Positions 23,890 to 36,281 of a stretch of 64,000 nucleotides of DNA are shown here, in pieces. Source of the stretch: Laccaria trichodermophora (Eukaryota; Basidiomycota; Agaricomycetes; Agaricales; Hydnangiaceae). Under the pieces are notes generated by a model. That model worked only from the letters and a program-made list of their open reading frames with translations, was not told the DNA's origin and searched no databases. A program made the translations under genes and the position numbers. How positions within the stretch are numbered: position 1 is the stretch's first letter; every line of letters begins with the position of its first letter. The stretch spans positions 62,001 to 126,000 of the forward strand of contig JACTVC010000052.1 in the NCBI GenBank assembly GCA_018417955.1, given 5' to 3'.

Positions 23890-26800
23890 ATTCTAGCTTA
23901 AATGCACAGTACAACAAGCGATGTCTTCAATCCACAGACGAAGAAGCTAGAAAACTGAGAGGTATCAGCAGGTTGTGTTTGGATGCCAATGTATTGCATT
24001 GTCGAGCCCTCAGGCTTACTTGCATGGTGGGAGGTCAGCATTGGGCACAGAGTATGTCAAGTAAGTTCATATTCTTTTTTGTGACAGTAGTAGCTAATGA
24101 CTATTTTTGCAGATGGCTCTGCATATTCAGCTGCTTTCCCCTGTCTGAGCGTGTTCTCTTGCACGGCCACATTCACCCGCTCCATCCCAAACGAAACCCA
24201 CAGCCAACAACAGCTGACCTTCGCAGCCCCCTCAGATCACACCCACCTGTTCTAGATACTGTCATTCACACCACTTTGTCTGAGGCTGCCTAGTGCTTGA
24301 GAAGTGTCAGGCCCGAGGTGTGTTTGACATCAAACCACCAAGACCCACTCATGGCCAGCACCAACCCTAATTAAGGACAACCTGTATCTTGCACATCATT
24401 ATAATGGCAGGTAGCTACACTCATGCAAACTTGGCATATTCACCAAATCGATTACAACTCCACTATGCCTCGCTTGGTCTGTCCTTGCGCAGTGCTATGA
24501 AAATATGGAACAAGGGCAGAAGGCGCTTCAGCTTAGGATCATGGCAGCTTACCTTTGACACAATGCAGATGATCATGAGTGGGATCAATTGGTGAGGTAG
24601 TCGAGGGAACATGAGTATAACCAACAGGCATTATACTGCTATCGAAAAGTATACAGTCTTGACCCAACAAATGTCAACACGTTGTGGGATTGAGCATCAT
24701 TGGCAAAGGAGATCGGATACTTTCGAACAGTAAGTTCGTTCACACTCATCTCATTACTACATTAACATTGCCTTCAGGCCTGCAACACATTCACAGCAAT
24801 CCTTAAACAGTTTCCACACGACCTGACCATTCTCTGTGAACTCCACACCATCCTCAGCGAGCTCTCTGAACTCCCAACTTGTGCCGACCTCCTCCAAGCC
24901 ACATTCGAACACTACCAACCAAACTTGACCTGCTCCTCCTAGCTGACTTGTACAACACTCTTGGGGAACACAAAAAGCAGCCCAGACGATCAGACAACTT
25001 GTTGGTTGCAAGGGAGAGAGCCTAGCAGCAGTATTGGGATTTGTGTGAGGATGATAGGGAGTATGATACTATGGAAGGGTGGCTGGGGAGAAGTGTGATT
25101 AGGGAGGGAGGTGGGATACAGGCTGGAAGGTTTGAGCTGGATGTGAATGCACATCATCGGTTGGCAGTTGCGAGGATCAAGATGGGTGAGATCGAGGAGG
25201 GAATTTGAAAGGTGAGTTTGGTTCTCTTGATTGTGGGAGATGCTGATTTTTGTTGTTTAGCTCCATGCGAATGCGGTCTTGGCACAAGATATCCTTCACT
25301 ACACAGTCCTCTTTGCTGAGATTGCAGATGCATACTTTGAGAGGGAGATGTACTCAGAGGTGAAGCCTATCTACAAGCTCCTGTGCTGACCCTGTGGTAT
25401 GTGACTCCTGACACCTCTTTTTGAAAATATGGCACTCATCGCAACTGAAGACAAGCAGTATGTATATTCTCTTACAAACGGCCGCATGCATGAAGATGCT
25501 CGAAGAACTTCGTGAAGCTGCAGAAGTAGTCTATGAACACAATACGACTTTCTTACTTGGCAGCTAACTAGCATGCTGACTGACATGTATCAAGTACGAC
25601 AGGCTGATCCTATGCACAACAATGTGATTCAATGCCTCCCAGTCATCGACTCCTGCAAAAAGCATGCAAAAGCACCAGCAACCCAAAGAACATATCTCCA
25701 GGTCCAAAGCTAACGCTGTCTGTGTCCAGAACTGACTAATGCACCTGCAGCTTAGCTTGAGGCGGCCAAGGAGAAAGAGGTGATGCAGGGGTATCAGAAA
25801 ACAAGAGACCTGTGGGCGGGTATGATGGGCGGGGATGAGGAGTGTGAGAGGGAGTGGATGGTCGAGGCGGAGAAGCCTGTGGATATGTTTAATTAGGGAG
25901 ACAAGGAATCTATTTTTGACCAGTAGGGTGGGTTGTCTTTTTTTCTTTTGCTTTGAGGTTGGGTAAGGGGCTGATCTTTTTGGCAGGGTGTAGAATAATC
26001 CGTTCAAGGGGATGTTTAGAGGAGTCATAGGAAGAAGCAGAAGGTCGAGATGGAAGCTGACGAAGATTGGATGGTGTTGAGGTTGCAGCTTGACTTGGGT
26101 TGGTGGTTGCTTCAATTGTCGGGTTGAGGCTAACATCAATCTTTTTAGAATGTGATAGCATGTCAAGGAAGGCGACCAAGGGAGACATGCAGATTGGCAA
26201 ATTTAAAGTGGATGTATTTTGAGAGATTTCGTTTGATGACTGGTTGAAGTTGTTCATGCAGGTTTCTTGGGATTTTTCTTAACTTTTTGTGCCCTTTGGT
26301 TGATCCTGGGGTCCAGTATTACTTTCTTCTTGCTCAATGAGGTCAATACGATGTTGCAGATGAAATCCTCCAACATATCATGGTCTCAAATGCATATCAA
26401 GCTTGTGAGTGACAGGACTATTCAACTAGCAATCATCAGTGAGCATCCCTCCTTTTCACTCTTCATACTGTCTGAGCTCATACGTCTCTGCGTGTAGCTT
26501 GTGGTCTGACTGCGGGCCAACACACCACTGTCATTGAACAAGCACGCAAACTCATCACCATACACCAGTTCAACAACGAGCCACTCCAAATCCTTGTAGC
26601 TTGCCTATCAAGTGGCCTCCCCCCCACAGATTCTTTCATCACTTCCATGCTTCAAAAGCATCTGTTTAATGAAATGAAGTTGGCAGATACGGCTGTGAAG
26701 AGCCCAGAAGTGCTCAAGTGGAATCCATTGAATAAGTGGTATGCACCCACCACACAGAGTGGGAAAGCAGAGGATGGAGGATAGGGATGATGGAGTGCCA

Positions 26801-27540
26801 GACCAGGGTGGTGATCAGGTGAGTGGGGCGACAGCTATGGCTGGGAGCCTCAATGTCCCTGAGATACCGACAAAGCATAACCCAGTTATTGTGGCTATCT
26901 ATGGCCAGATTTGCATTGCTACAAAGAGCTATCAGAATGCTATTTGTGAGTTCCCCCTTTCGTGTGCATATATGCTGCTTCTTGCTGATGTTTTGGATAG
27001 TCTATCTGTTGCATGCATACAATTACTGCCCTGACGATCTGATGATATGCCTGTGCTTGGCCATAGCTTCCATTGGTAGGGCGATGCAGTGTCAGTCAGA
27101 TAACCGACATCATCTTGTTACACAGGCAGTTCTGTCTGCTCTAAGCAGGATTATGGGACTAATAATCTGTTTCTTTTTAGGCAATGGTGTTCCTAACACA
27201 GTATCGCAGTCTGCGAGGAAGAGGCATGCAGAGTGGAATACAACTTTTCCAGGACTTCCATATACTTGGTCTGTCTCATCCTCCTGTCACTGTGCGGCTT
27301 CCTTGTTAATTCTATCCAGGACTCTACTCCTATGTGGTCAAGCATTACAAGAATGTTCTTGAACTTGTGGAGAAGAACAATGTACGCCTCCCCCTACCTC
27401 CCTTCATGATCAATGACTGTATTGTAACAGGACGACCTCCTCTCCAAGGAGGCCGCATACAACTTATCCCTGATCTTTGTCTTCACTGGTGCCACTCACC
27501 TGGCAAATGCTTTGTATCGTCGATGGCTGTCAACATGATC
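23890..27540 (+). pseudogene. TFIIIC subunit Tfc4/Sfc4 pseudogene (TPR protein)
   Basis: Translated pieces in all three plus frames follow the order of the TPR subunit of RNA polymerase III factor TFIIIC: SMQMIMSGINW, REHEYNQQALYYYRKVYSLDPTN, FRTARNTFTAILKQFP, LDVNAHHRLAVARIKMGEIEEG, HYTVLFAEIADAYFEREMY, EEVMQGYQKTRDLWAGMM, PVIVAIYGQICIATKSYQNAI, IGRAMQCQSDNRHH. It ends with LSLIFVFTGATHLANALYRRWLS near 27535. Introns are kept (for example 24064-24113 and 24729-24777), so this is not a retrocopy. Stops and frameshifts are frequent, for example TGA at about 24691 and several near 24930-25390. The identification comes from memory of the family and is good for the C-terminal half; the N-terminus is too decayed. 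Tfc4 is essential, so an intact copy should exist elsewhere. Confidence 0.7.
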
Positions 27541-27639
27541 AGAAGAAGAAGAAATGAATGAAAAGTAAAGTATCAGCTCTATATAACTAAATAGCTGTAG
27601 TTCATCGTGTATGCTCTGTTTATGGTCCCTTTTTTTTGA

Positions 27640-28780
27640 CTCAAACAGGAAAGACTGAGTCGAAGGAAGGACTCAACGGTGAGCTGCACATATCGCCATT
27701 ATCTTGCAGGTCTATGATGGCAATATCTTGAAATGGTTGCTTTGCCATGCCTTTTATAGCTCTGTTGAAACTGTTGTCCACCCTCTCAGTCACAGTGCTT
27801 TCAATGACTATCCTCAAATTCTGTTCAGGCTCCACTGGCGTCATAAAATCAACATAGGTAATGTTTGGGGTTCAGGAACTGGGTATATCATGGGCCTTGC
27901 TGGAAGATGCCATCCTGCCAAGCTAGCTCTCAGCCCCGGTAAGGCTCGCCACACTGGATTCCTCGCCCAAGAACAAGGGGAGATGGTGTGGGGAATAAGC
28001 TTTCCATTTTTTTTGGGCGAAGGGGATTTTCGGTTTGTTGTATGCATCTGATACCTTGTGTTAGTGAAAAACTTGTGTAAAAGCAAATGTGGAACTCACT
28101 TTTGTGTAAAACTGCTGAATTTCTGTTGAAACAGGAACTGGGTCATGTATTGTTGTTGCGGTACACAAAGTGTACTTACTTCTCACCCTCTGCACATCAG
28201 AGATGTGGATACGCATTCCATTGTCCCAGCTGGTGCAGATGTTGATGTCCCTCATGCCATTGACTTATCATCATCGGTTATGTTGGTTCTGCAAAGCTAT
28301 TTCATCAGTTCTTTCAATTCTCATCAACATCTTGACTTACAGCTTCACATAGGTGTTCCATCTCGGTTTTGGAGGTGTTGAGAGACGGTGAATTCGAATC
28401 TACAAAAGTATGTTGTTTCACAATAACTACCAAGTCAAACTGACGTACCTTATTGTTTAGCATGTCCCAGTTCCGTTTATACATCCATATCTACAAGACG
28501 TCACTCTTGCTCGTTTCCAGCACTGAGACAACATATTTTCATCCACAAAACCAGCACATGGGACCAAAATGCTCCATGCAAGTGTCAAGTACTTTAGAAT
28601 GGTCAGTGTCATGTATGATATCCAATGTGATGTGACTCACTTTTCGTCACCCCATTCCATAGCTCACGACCTCTCCCACCTTCTCCATGCGAAATGCCGC
28701 CTTTCTGTAGCTCATACATCTGTTCCCAGACCACTCGTGCCCTTCCGACACCATTTATGCATTAGATTAGAAGATTAGGC
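27640..28780 (-). pseudogene. Unrecognised intron-containing gene remnant
   Basis: Minus-strand pieces look coding but change frame: WEQMYELQKGGISHGEGGRGRELWNG (about 28740-28660), ARDMNICTSWDNGMRIHISDVQRVRSKYT (about 28255-28165), and NLRIVIESTVTERVDNSFNRAIKGMAKQPFQDIA (about 27815-27714). Possible introns lie between them. I do not recognise the protein. Confidence 0.4.
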
Positions 28781-30367
28781 CTTCAAGTAAGCATTATCAT
28801 CTTTTTTGTCTTCTGGCTTGTCGTTTCCATTTGTTGTAGGTAGTAGCATGAAATTGGTGCTGTCGTCATTGATTGGAACCTCTGAGACGAGACTTGCGAC
28901 AAGCACAAACACACTTGAGGTTTGCCCATTAAATCACGGGGAGGGAAGGCGCAGCTCAAAGCAAACATTTGGATTGGTGAAGGACATGGTATGGGTAAAG
29001 GGTCGGCACGCATGCACTTTATACTTATTACTTAGTGGCAGAGCAAAAGGGAATTCAATGATGATGTGACAAGTGATCATGACGTACAAGAAATAGTGAG
29101 AGCAAGGATGTAGGTAAGGAAAACGATTTAGTGAAAGGTCCATTAAGTTAAGGCAGCAAAGAGCCTCCTTCCGAAACCCTTGATCTTCATGAAAGCCCTC
29201 TTCCAGTGTCTCTGTGGTACGATGAGCAGAACATACATCATGAGTGCAAAAAGACAAACTGCTGACTGCCTGATGGTTTCTGGTCCCTCATTGTTTACCT
29301 GTTTTCCCAGGAGAGGTGGGTCAAAAGGGTGCTGTGGGCAATAGAAGTCAGTGACTGGAAAATGTATGTCCTGAACACGCCTTACGGTTTCGTCACTTAT
29401 GGTACAAATTTCTGTGGTATCAGTTTGCATGGTATGACTGTCATAAGAGTATGTTTCTGGAGGCTAGTGTGGGGAGGGTGGTGCGAAGGCAAATGCATAA
29501 GTAGAACAAATAAGATAATAAGGTAATCAATACTATGCCCCAAGGAGAACATGAAAATGTTGTTAGGCACTGGGCAGTCTTAGAAAGGTCTGGCAGGATT
29601 GAGAAACACGCCTACGTCTGCTTTGCCTGGAAACACAGCAAGGTAAGTAAATGGTAGACCATACTCGCTTCAATCATGACCCACTAATTTCATTGGCCAG
29701 GAGGTGGGCTTCTGGCACCAGGGAAAACCATCCTCATCCTGAATCCAATTTTGTCCTCAATGTCTGCCTTCATGATATCTGTGTTGTCGACTTCTATCAC
29801 TAGTGGTACAACACCCTCCACAGCTTTCCTGAACCATATGCCTGTCTCCTTATCTGTACTCTCACAACCATATAACAACTTTCTCAGGCCTGCTATCTGC
29901 ATGGTAACACTAATGCTCTTAGGTAAAAGAGGACTGGATCTGCCAATGACCACATGTAGAGCAACTACATCTTGCACAATGGCCCCCCTTTCCATTGCAT
30001 GCTTACAGCCTGTCCCAAAGGTCAGGGACAAACTCAATACAAAATGGCCGCGGGAGAGAGAAATTGATTTGGCAAGTGCTGTCGCTGCCAGCGTAGCACC
30101 TGAGCAGGAGGTAGTTCTTGAAAAATGTTAGCAGTGTTTAAATGAGTAGCTGAAAACTCACAATGTGTTTCCATCAGAGCATCAACAGCCTGTACTATTG
30201 CAATGCTGCCAACATTGTCTAGTATCCTCAGCAGACTGCCCTTGAAAACATCAAGTAGCTCACCATCACTGGTGGAAGGTTCACTGGCAATCTCTTCTAA
30301 CCCGAGTTGAGATCCATGTGACATCAGGCCAGGAGAGATAGAGCTGCTGTGAAGATCTACTAGATTC

Positions 30368-33300
30368 ACTAGTAGCTACAATTGTATTTCAAATACACAA
30401 GGCAAATGCCAGCACAGAGATTTCATTGAAGCCAGTAAAATCTAAGATATGAGATGGTGTGGCAAATAATATGAAATTCATGTCATTTGAATGGCCAGGT
30501 CATGTCACTGGTGTGTTGGCTTGATATCTTTGCCATGTCATTCACCCCCAGCCCTCTATTTCTTTCCCCTGCCAGCTCTATGTGTCTTTCTCTACCTAGG
30601 ATGATGTTTTATCTATTTCTTTCCTCCCATGCAGCTATTTCTTTCCCTCCCAGGTGTATATTTCTTTGCTTCCCTAGGCCGATGTTTTAGATATTTCTTT
30701 CCTCCCAGCCATCCATTTCTTTGCTTCCCTAGGCCAATGTTTTAGATATTTCTTTCCTCCCAACCATCCATTTCTTTGCTTCCCTAGGCTGATGTTTTAG
30801 ATATTTCTTTCCTTCCATGCATCCATTTCTTTGCTTCCCTAGGCTGATGTTTTAGGTATTTCTTTCCTCCCATCCACCTATTTCTTTGCCTCCCAGGCTA
30901 AATTTACTTATTTATCCAGCTCTATTTTTATCCATTTGATTGTCCCACACCCATATTTTATTGCCTGCCTGCTCTATGTTTTATTCATTTCATTGGCCCC
31001 TGCCTATATTTCATTGCCTGCCTGCTATATATTGCCTCAGGGTCCAGGGTGCATTTCCAAATATGGTATATAATATTAGGTACTGCTTTCAGGGTCTACT
31101 AAATATATCCAAAAAAGTAAACATCATTGAGGATGACCAAAAAGTGGAAGAAACCAAGATAATGATACATGTCAGGGTCCAATGGGGGTGGTCACATGAC
31201 CAATTTCCCAAAATAGGAAAAAAAAACAAAAGCTGCAGCCCTGTATTGTAGCTTTCAGAATCTCTTCAAATTATGTCCCAAAGTGCTCCTGTTGTGGAGA
31301 TATGAGGCAAAACATCTTTCCCATGGCTTGCTTGATTTCAACATATTTAGAAAGGTGAAAGAAGGGGCTAAATATCACATTGTGGGGAAATGACTAAAAA
31401 AGGAAGAAGCATGGCCTGAAAGGGATATTGTGTGAAACAGAAGGGTCAATTGGGACTTCTTGACAAAGGCATGAGTGTGAGATGGTGGCAGAGAATATTT
31501 GGGGTATGCAAGAGATAGTTCATGACATGGTGCCACAAGGTGATACCACATTAAGGTTATCCTGTAACCCAGGAACTTGGGCATGGTCACCTGGTGCAGG
31601 ACTCTGGTATCCCAGAGGGGAGCTGTATGGCTGCCTAGCCATATAGAATGGGGGAGTCAGATACAGACTATATAGTTTACTAACCTACTACAAAGTTTGT
31701 AGTCTCCACTTTTTAAGACTACATAAGTTTGTATTGTCTGCTTTTTATATTACAAAAGGTTATAGTATCTGCTTTTTTTAATTACAAAAGTTCCAAAAAT
31801 AGACTACAAAAGATGGCAAGAATTGAACATAGATTTGCTAATAGACTGCAAAATATCACTACACAAGTTTGTCTTGGTATTGTCTACTTTTTCCATTACA
31901 AAAGTTTGTGGTCTGCTTTTCTGACATATAGTTTGTAGTGTCCTTCCATGTGGATATGGTTGAAGGACTGAGAAGTGTTGACATTTTGCCATTGCTGCAT
32001 AATTGGTTTTGGTACCATACCAGATGTTGTCTTTCATATTAATGCCTTGGCTACAGTACTGCATGCATGATAAGTTGATTGGTCCTTGAAGGTTTTACAA
32101 CCTTCAACACCAAAGTCAGGTCATGTTAGAAAATATCAACCAAATTCAGATTTGTCCTTCACCAGAATCCTGCCAAGAGAAAGGATGAAGCTGTCCCAAT
32201 CATCAACTCTTGGTACCCTTGCATGAATCTTATTGAGGCTGAGTGTGATAAGAAGATTTAGAAAGTGACAAGTAGGATAGGTTGCACCTGTATGACAGAG
32301 AATTTATGTCCATCCAAGAAATCATTGTCAAGGATGGCTAATCAGACATAGAACAGTGGCTTCTGAGATAAGTAGAAAGTGACTGAGGTCAGAGATGGCA
32401 TAGTTGGCTCTCTTATGAAAAGACAGGATAGCCTGTATTGATATGAAAGACAACATTTGGCATGGTACCAAAACCGTTTATGCAGCAATGGCAAAATGTC
32501 AACACTTCTCAATCTTCCAACCCTATCTACCTGGAGCTATTCATATTTAAGGACACTACAAACTATATGTCAGAAATGCAGACTACAAACTTTTCTACTC
32601 ACAAAAAGCAGATGCTACAAACTTTGTAGTGGTCTTTTGTAATCTATGTGTGAAATTTTTGTAGTCTAATGATCAATTTTGTAGTTTCTTTGTAATCTCC
32701 TCTAGTCTATAAGTAAATTTTGTAGTCTATTTCTGACTTTCCTTTGATACAAGTTATTGCTGTTATTTCTTTTATAGTTTCTTTGAAGTCCATCATATGT
32801 TACATCTGGACAGAGTCACCCCCATTCTATATGGCTAGGCAGCCATACAGCTCCCCTCTGGGATACCAGAGTCCTGCACCAGGTGACCATGCCCAAGTTC
32901 CTGGGTTACAGGATAACCTTAATGTGGTATCACCTTGTGGCACCATGTCATGAACTATCTCTTGCATACCCCAAATATTCTCTGCCACCATCTCACACTC
33001 ATGCCTTTGTCAAGAAGTCCCAATTGACCCTTCTGTTTCACACAATATCCCTTTCAGGCCATGCTTCTTCCTTTTTTTAGTCATTTCCCCACAATGTGAT
33101 ATTTAGCCCCTTCTTTCACCTTTCTAAATATGTTGAAATCAAGCAAGCCATGGGAAAGATGTTTTGCCTCATATCTCCACAACAGGAGCACTTTGGGACA
33201 TAATTTGAAGAGATTCTGAAAGCTACAATACAGGGCTGCAGCTTTTGTTTTTTTTTCCTATTTTGGGAAATTGGTCATGTGACCACCCCCATTGGACCCT

Positions 33301-34182
33301 GACATGTATCATTATCTTGGTTTCTTCCACTTTTTGGTCATCCTCAATGATGTTTACTTTTTTGGATATATTTAGTAGACCCTGAAAGCAGTACCTAATA
33401 TTATATACCATATTTGGAAATGCACCCTGGACCCTGAGGCAATATATAGCAGGCAGGCAATGAAATATAGGCAGGGGCCAATGAAATGAATAAAACATAG
33501 AGCAGGCAGGCAATAAAATATGGGTGTGGGACAATCAAATGGATAAAAATAGAGCTGGATAAATAAGTAAATTTAGCCTGGGAGGCAAAGAAATAGGTGG
33601 ATGGAAGCAAAGAAATAGGTGGATGGGAGGAAATAAATACCTAAAACATCGGCCTAGGGAAGCAAAGAAATAGATGCATGGAAGGAAAGAAATATCTAAA
33701 ACATCAGCCTAGGGAAGCAAAGAAATGGATGGCTGGGGGAAAGAAATATCTAAAACATCGGCCTAGGGAAACAAAGAAATGGATGGCTGGAAGGAAAGAA
33801 ATATTTAAAACATTGGCCTAGGGAAACAAAGAAATGGATGGCTGGAAGGAAAGAAATATTTAAAACATTGGCCTAGGGAAACAAAGAAATATACACCTGG
33901 GAGGGAAAGAAATAGCTGCATGGGAGGAAAAAAATAGATAAAACATCATCCTAGGTAGAGAAAGACATATAGAGCTGGCAGGGGACAGAAATAGAGGGCT
34001 GGGGGTGAATGACATGGCAAAGATATCAAGCCAACACACCAATGACATGACCTGGCCATTCAAATGACATGAATTTCATATCACTTGCCACACCATTTCA
34101 TATCTTAGATTTTACTGGCTTCAATGAAATCTCTGTGCTGGCATTTGCCTTGTGTATTTTATGTATGTGGTAGCTACCACTT
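30368..34182. mobile_element. Giant foldback transposon P, 3.8 kb palindrome
   Basis: A perfect 8-bp target repeat, CTAGATTC, lies at 30360-30367 and 34183-34190. The two halves are inverted copies. The outer arms of about 1.3-1.4 kb are nearly identical, and the same 103-residue frame is read at 30940-31251 (+) and 33223-33534 (-). The inverted similarity continues less well to about 32064 and 32435, leaving a centre of roughly 370 bp. Ends are ACTAGTAGCTAC and, complemented, AGTGGTAGCTACC, the same family as M1 and M2. Arms contain a minisatellite of about 56 bp (CCTAGGCYGATGTTTTAGAT, 30600-30890 and inverted 33620-33960). GTAGTCTA-rich sequence flanks the centre. No transposase is seen. 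Confidence 0.9.
30600..30890. repeat. Minisatellite in the left arm of P, about 56-bp unit
   Basis: Four to five units with TTTCTTTGCTTCCCTAGGCY followed by GATGTTTTAGATATTTCTTT. The inverted copy in the right arm (about 33620-33960) carries more units, so the arms differ in repeat number. Confidence 0.75.
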
Positions 34183-34593
34183 CTAGATTCAACTCTGCTG
34201 CCATATCAACACAGTTTTCACCTGTGCAGATTATGTTGCCTTTCTCAACAAGGACGGTGCCCCCACTTGCTCCTGGAAAAAGCATTTCAGGGATGATTTC
34301 TTGTTCCAGATTTTCTTGATATTAGTGAAAACAACCTGGCTTTGTTTATTTCCGTCCAGAGGGGGAAAGCCACCCATGGAATAGCAACCTTGCACTCCCG
34401 GTCCCGACTGGGAACGGTGGGCACTCTCCTCCACTCATCGCTTTCTTTCCCCTTTCCTAGTTCGATATGATTGTTCTCACCCGTCTTGGATGGCACTGGG
34501 ATTTGCATTATCCTGTCAGTCCACACATTCACAGGTGTTGCACATAGCCATTTCCAGAGGACATGCCCTCGTCAGTTATTTCCAGGGATCTAT

Positions 34594-36281
34594 CAGTACT
34601 TATCAGTCCCCCACAGAGTCCTGCAGGACTCACAGGATTCCTGGGGATTCCTGAGGATTCCTCCAGGACTACACCATAATTTTGGCAAATTTGAGTTTTA
34701 GGAGAAAAATTCTGTCAAGTCCTCAGGATTCCTGAGGACTACATGACATTTAACCATCTGTGACATGTTTAAACACTTCCTCTAACTTCCTTAATGAACT
34801 TAACTCTGTTTCCATCCTTAAAGCATTCATATATCAATACATAATAGAATTTAATTCTATTTTAAATGACATCAAAATTACTTTACAAGTATATTAAAGG
34901 GAGGGGGGAAGGAGGGACAGACAGGAAGGGGGGTACAGACAGGGGTAGGAAGGAGGACAGGAAAGGGAGAACAGACAGGAAGAGAGATGGAGAGGAAGGA
35001 GGACAGGATGGGAGAACAGACAGGAAGGGAGATGGAGAGGAAGGGGGGACAGACAAGGAGGGGGGGATAGACAGGGAGGGGGGACAGACAGGAAGGAAGG
35101 ACAGATAGGGAGGGACAGACAGGAAGGAAGGATAGAAATGGAGGAGGGACATACTGGGGGTGGGCACTCATTGCCACTTGTCAGTGGCAGCCACCTTTGC
35201 TGTTCGTTGGCAGTGGTGGGGGGGTCGTGTCTGTCTGTGGGCACTCGTTGTCCACAGGCGCTCATCATTTGTGGGTGGAGGGTTGTCATCATCTTTGCAT
35301 GGGCATCGTCGTCTGTGGGTGGGGTGCTGTCATGCATGGGGGGCTCATTGTCATCCATGTGCACTTGTGGGTCATCGTTGTCTGTGGGCATTTGTTGTTT
35401 GTGGGTCATCGTTGTCCATGGGCACTCATCGTTGGCAGGTATGGGGTTGTTGTTGTCCATGGGTGGGGTTGTTGTCCTTGTCCATGGGTACTTGTCGTCC
35501 ATGGGTGCTCGTCGTTCATGGGTGCTGGCAGAAGGTGGTGGTGTGGTTGTCCATGGGTGCTCGACATTCATCATCGTCTGTGGGTCGTCGTGCATGTTCG
35601 GTGTCATTGTTTGTGTGCGCCATGGTCGTTTGCGGGTGGTGGGCCTCATTCGTGTGTTGTGCCATGATGTGGCATGGCCATGTCATTTCCATCATCAGCT
35701 GCATGTGCCGTGGGGGTTGTAAGTGGTCATTGTTGTTGTTATTGTTGATGTCGTGGTTGTGGTCGATGTTGTTGTGGTCCTCGTGTGTTGTTGTCATGGC
35801 ATGGCATTGCCATGGTGTTTCTGTCATCGTCTGCATGTGCTGTGGGGTTGTAAGTGGTCGTGGTTGACGATGTTGTTGTTGTTGTTGATGTTGATGTGGT
35901 CATGGTCGTCAATGTTGTCATGGTCATCGTGGTCGGGTGTTGTGTTGTTGTGTTGTTTTCGTGGTGGTGGTGGTTGCAGTTGAAAGAGAAAGGTGATGTG
36001 ATGTGTCACATATGAAAACTATGATCAACAAACATGTGCACGGGATGCATCACATCATGTGATACATTCCAAGCACATGTTCATGGGTCATGTGACTCAT
36101 CAAATGGATCAATCCTGGGACTAGTCCTGTCTGAAAATCCTCAGGACTGTCTTCAGTCCACAGGAATGGACCCCCACAGGACTGAAAAAATTGGCTGGTA
36201 CATCAGCCAATACTCAGTCCTGGGACTGTGCAAGAATCCTCAGGAATCCTGCAGGAATCAGTAGGGGACAATAAAGACCTC
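34594..36281. mobile_element. Non-autonomous DNA transposon E1
   Basis: It begins CAGTACTTATCAGTCCCCCA and ends, complemented, GAGGTCTTTATTGTCCCCTA. Between are CAGGATTCC-type subterminal repeats, an AT-rich part, a homopurine tract (34897-35145), a GT-rich low-complexity domain (35165-35990) and a segment shared with E2, E3, E4 and G (GGCTGGTACATCAGCC region). CpG is largely changed to TpG/CpA compared with E3. Flanks GGATCTAT and AGATTTTG do not match, so the target repeat has decayed or was lost. Confidence 0.82.

Larger units (their letters stand above)
28800..34535 (-). pseudogene. Amidohydrolase-like pseudogene (CE9-type), split by the large palindrome
   Basis: Reading on the minus strand: VWTDRIMQIPV (about 34525), VVFTNIKKIW (about 34320), GNIICTGENCVDMAAELNLVDLHSSSISPGLMSHGSQLGLEEI, then HAMERGAIVQDVVALHVVIG, SVTMQIAGLRKLLYG, GVVPLVIEVDNTDIM, FRMRMVFPGA and GVFLNPARPF. 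This order is that of fungal amidohydrolases annotated as carbohydrate esterase family 9 or imidazolonepropionase-like. These metal-dependent hydrolases usually carry several His/Asp ligands; only part is visible here. The palindrome 30368-34182 interrupts the codons of AELNLVDLH, and the frame is continuous if one target repeat is kept. Stops and frameshifts are present downstream. The 5' part may continue beyond E1 into 36.8 kb, which is uncertain. Confidence 0.62.

Noticed and set aside
25564..26257. 200-aa minus-strand frame opposite the Tfc4 copy
   Set aside because: It is the antisense of recognisable Tfc4 segments (EEVMQGYQKTRDLW), with no motif of its own.
30600..30890. Regular spacing of CCTAGG motifs as a CRISPR or binding-site array
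   Set aside because: Whole units repeat with similar intervening sequence, which makes it a minisatellite.
30940..31251. 103-aa frame found twice (also 33223-33534) as a possible gene in the palindrome
   Set aside because: The duplication follows from the inverted arms. The frame contains minisatellite-like and AT-rich sequence, has no recognised motif, and the related single arm at 41.3-42.8 kb does not keep it.
35138..35867. Frames of up to 235 aa rich in Val, Cys, His and Gly in E1
   Set aside because: They come from GTCGTC repeats with CpG to TpG decay, and sister copies E3 and E4 do not keep the frame.
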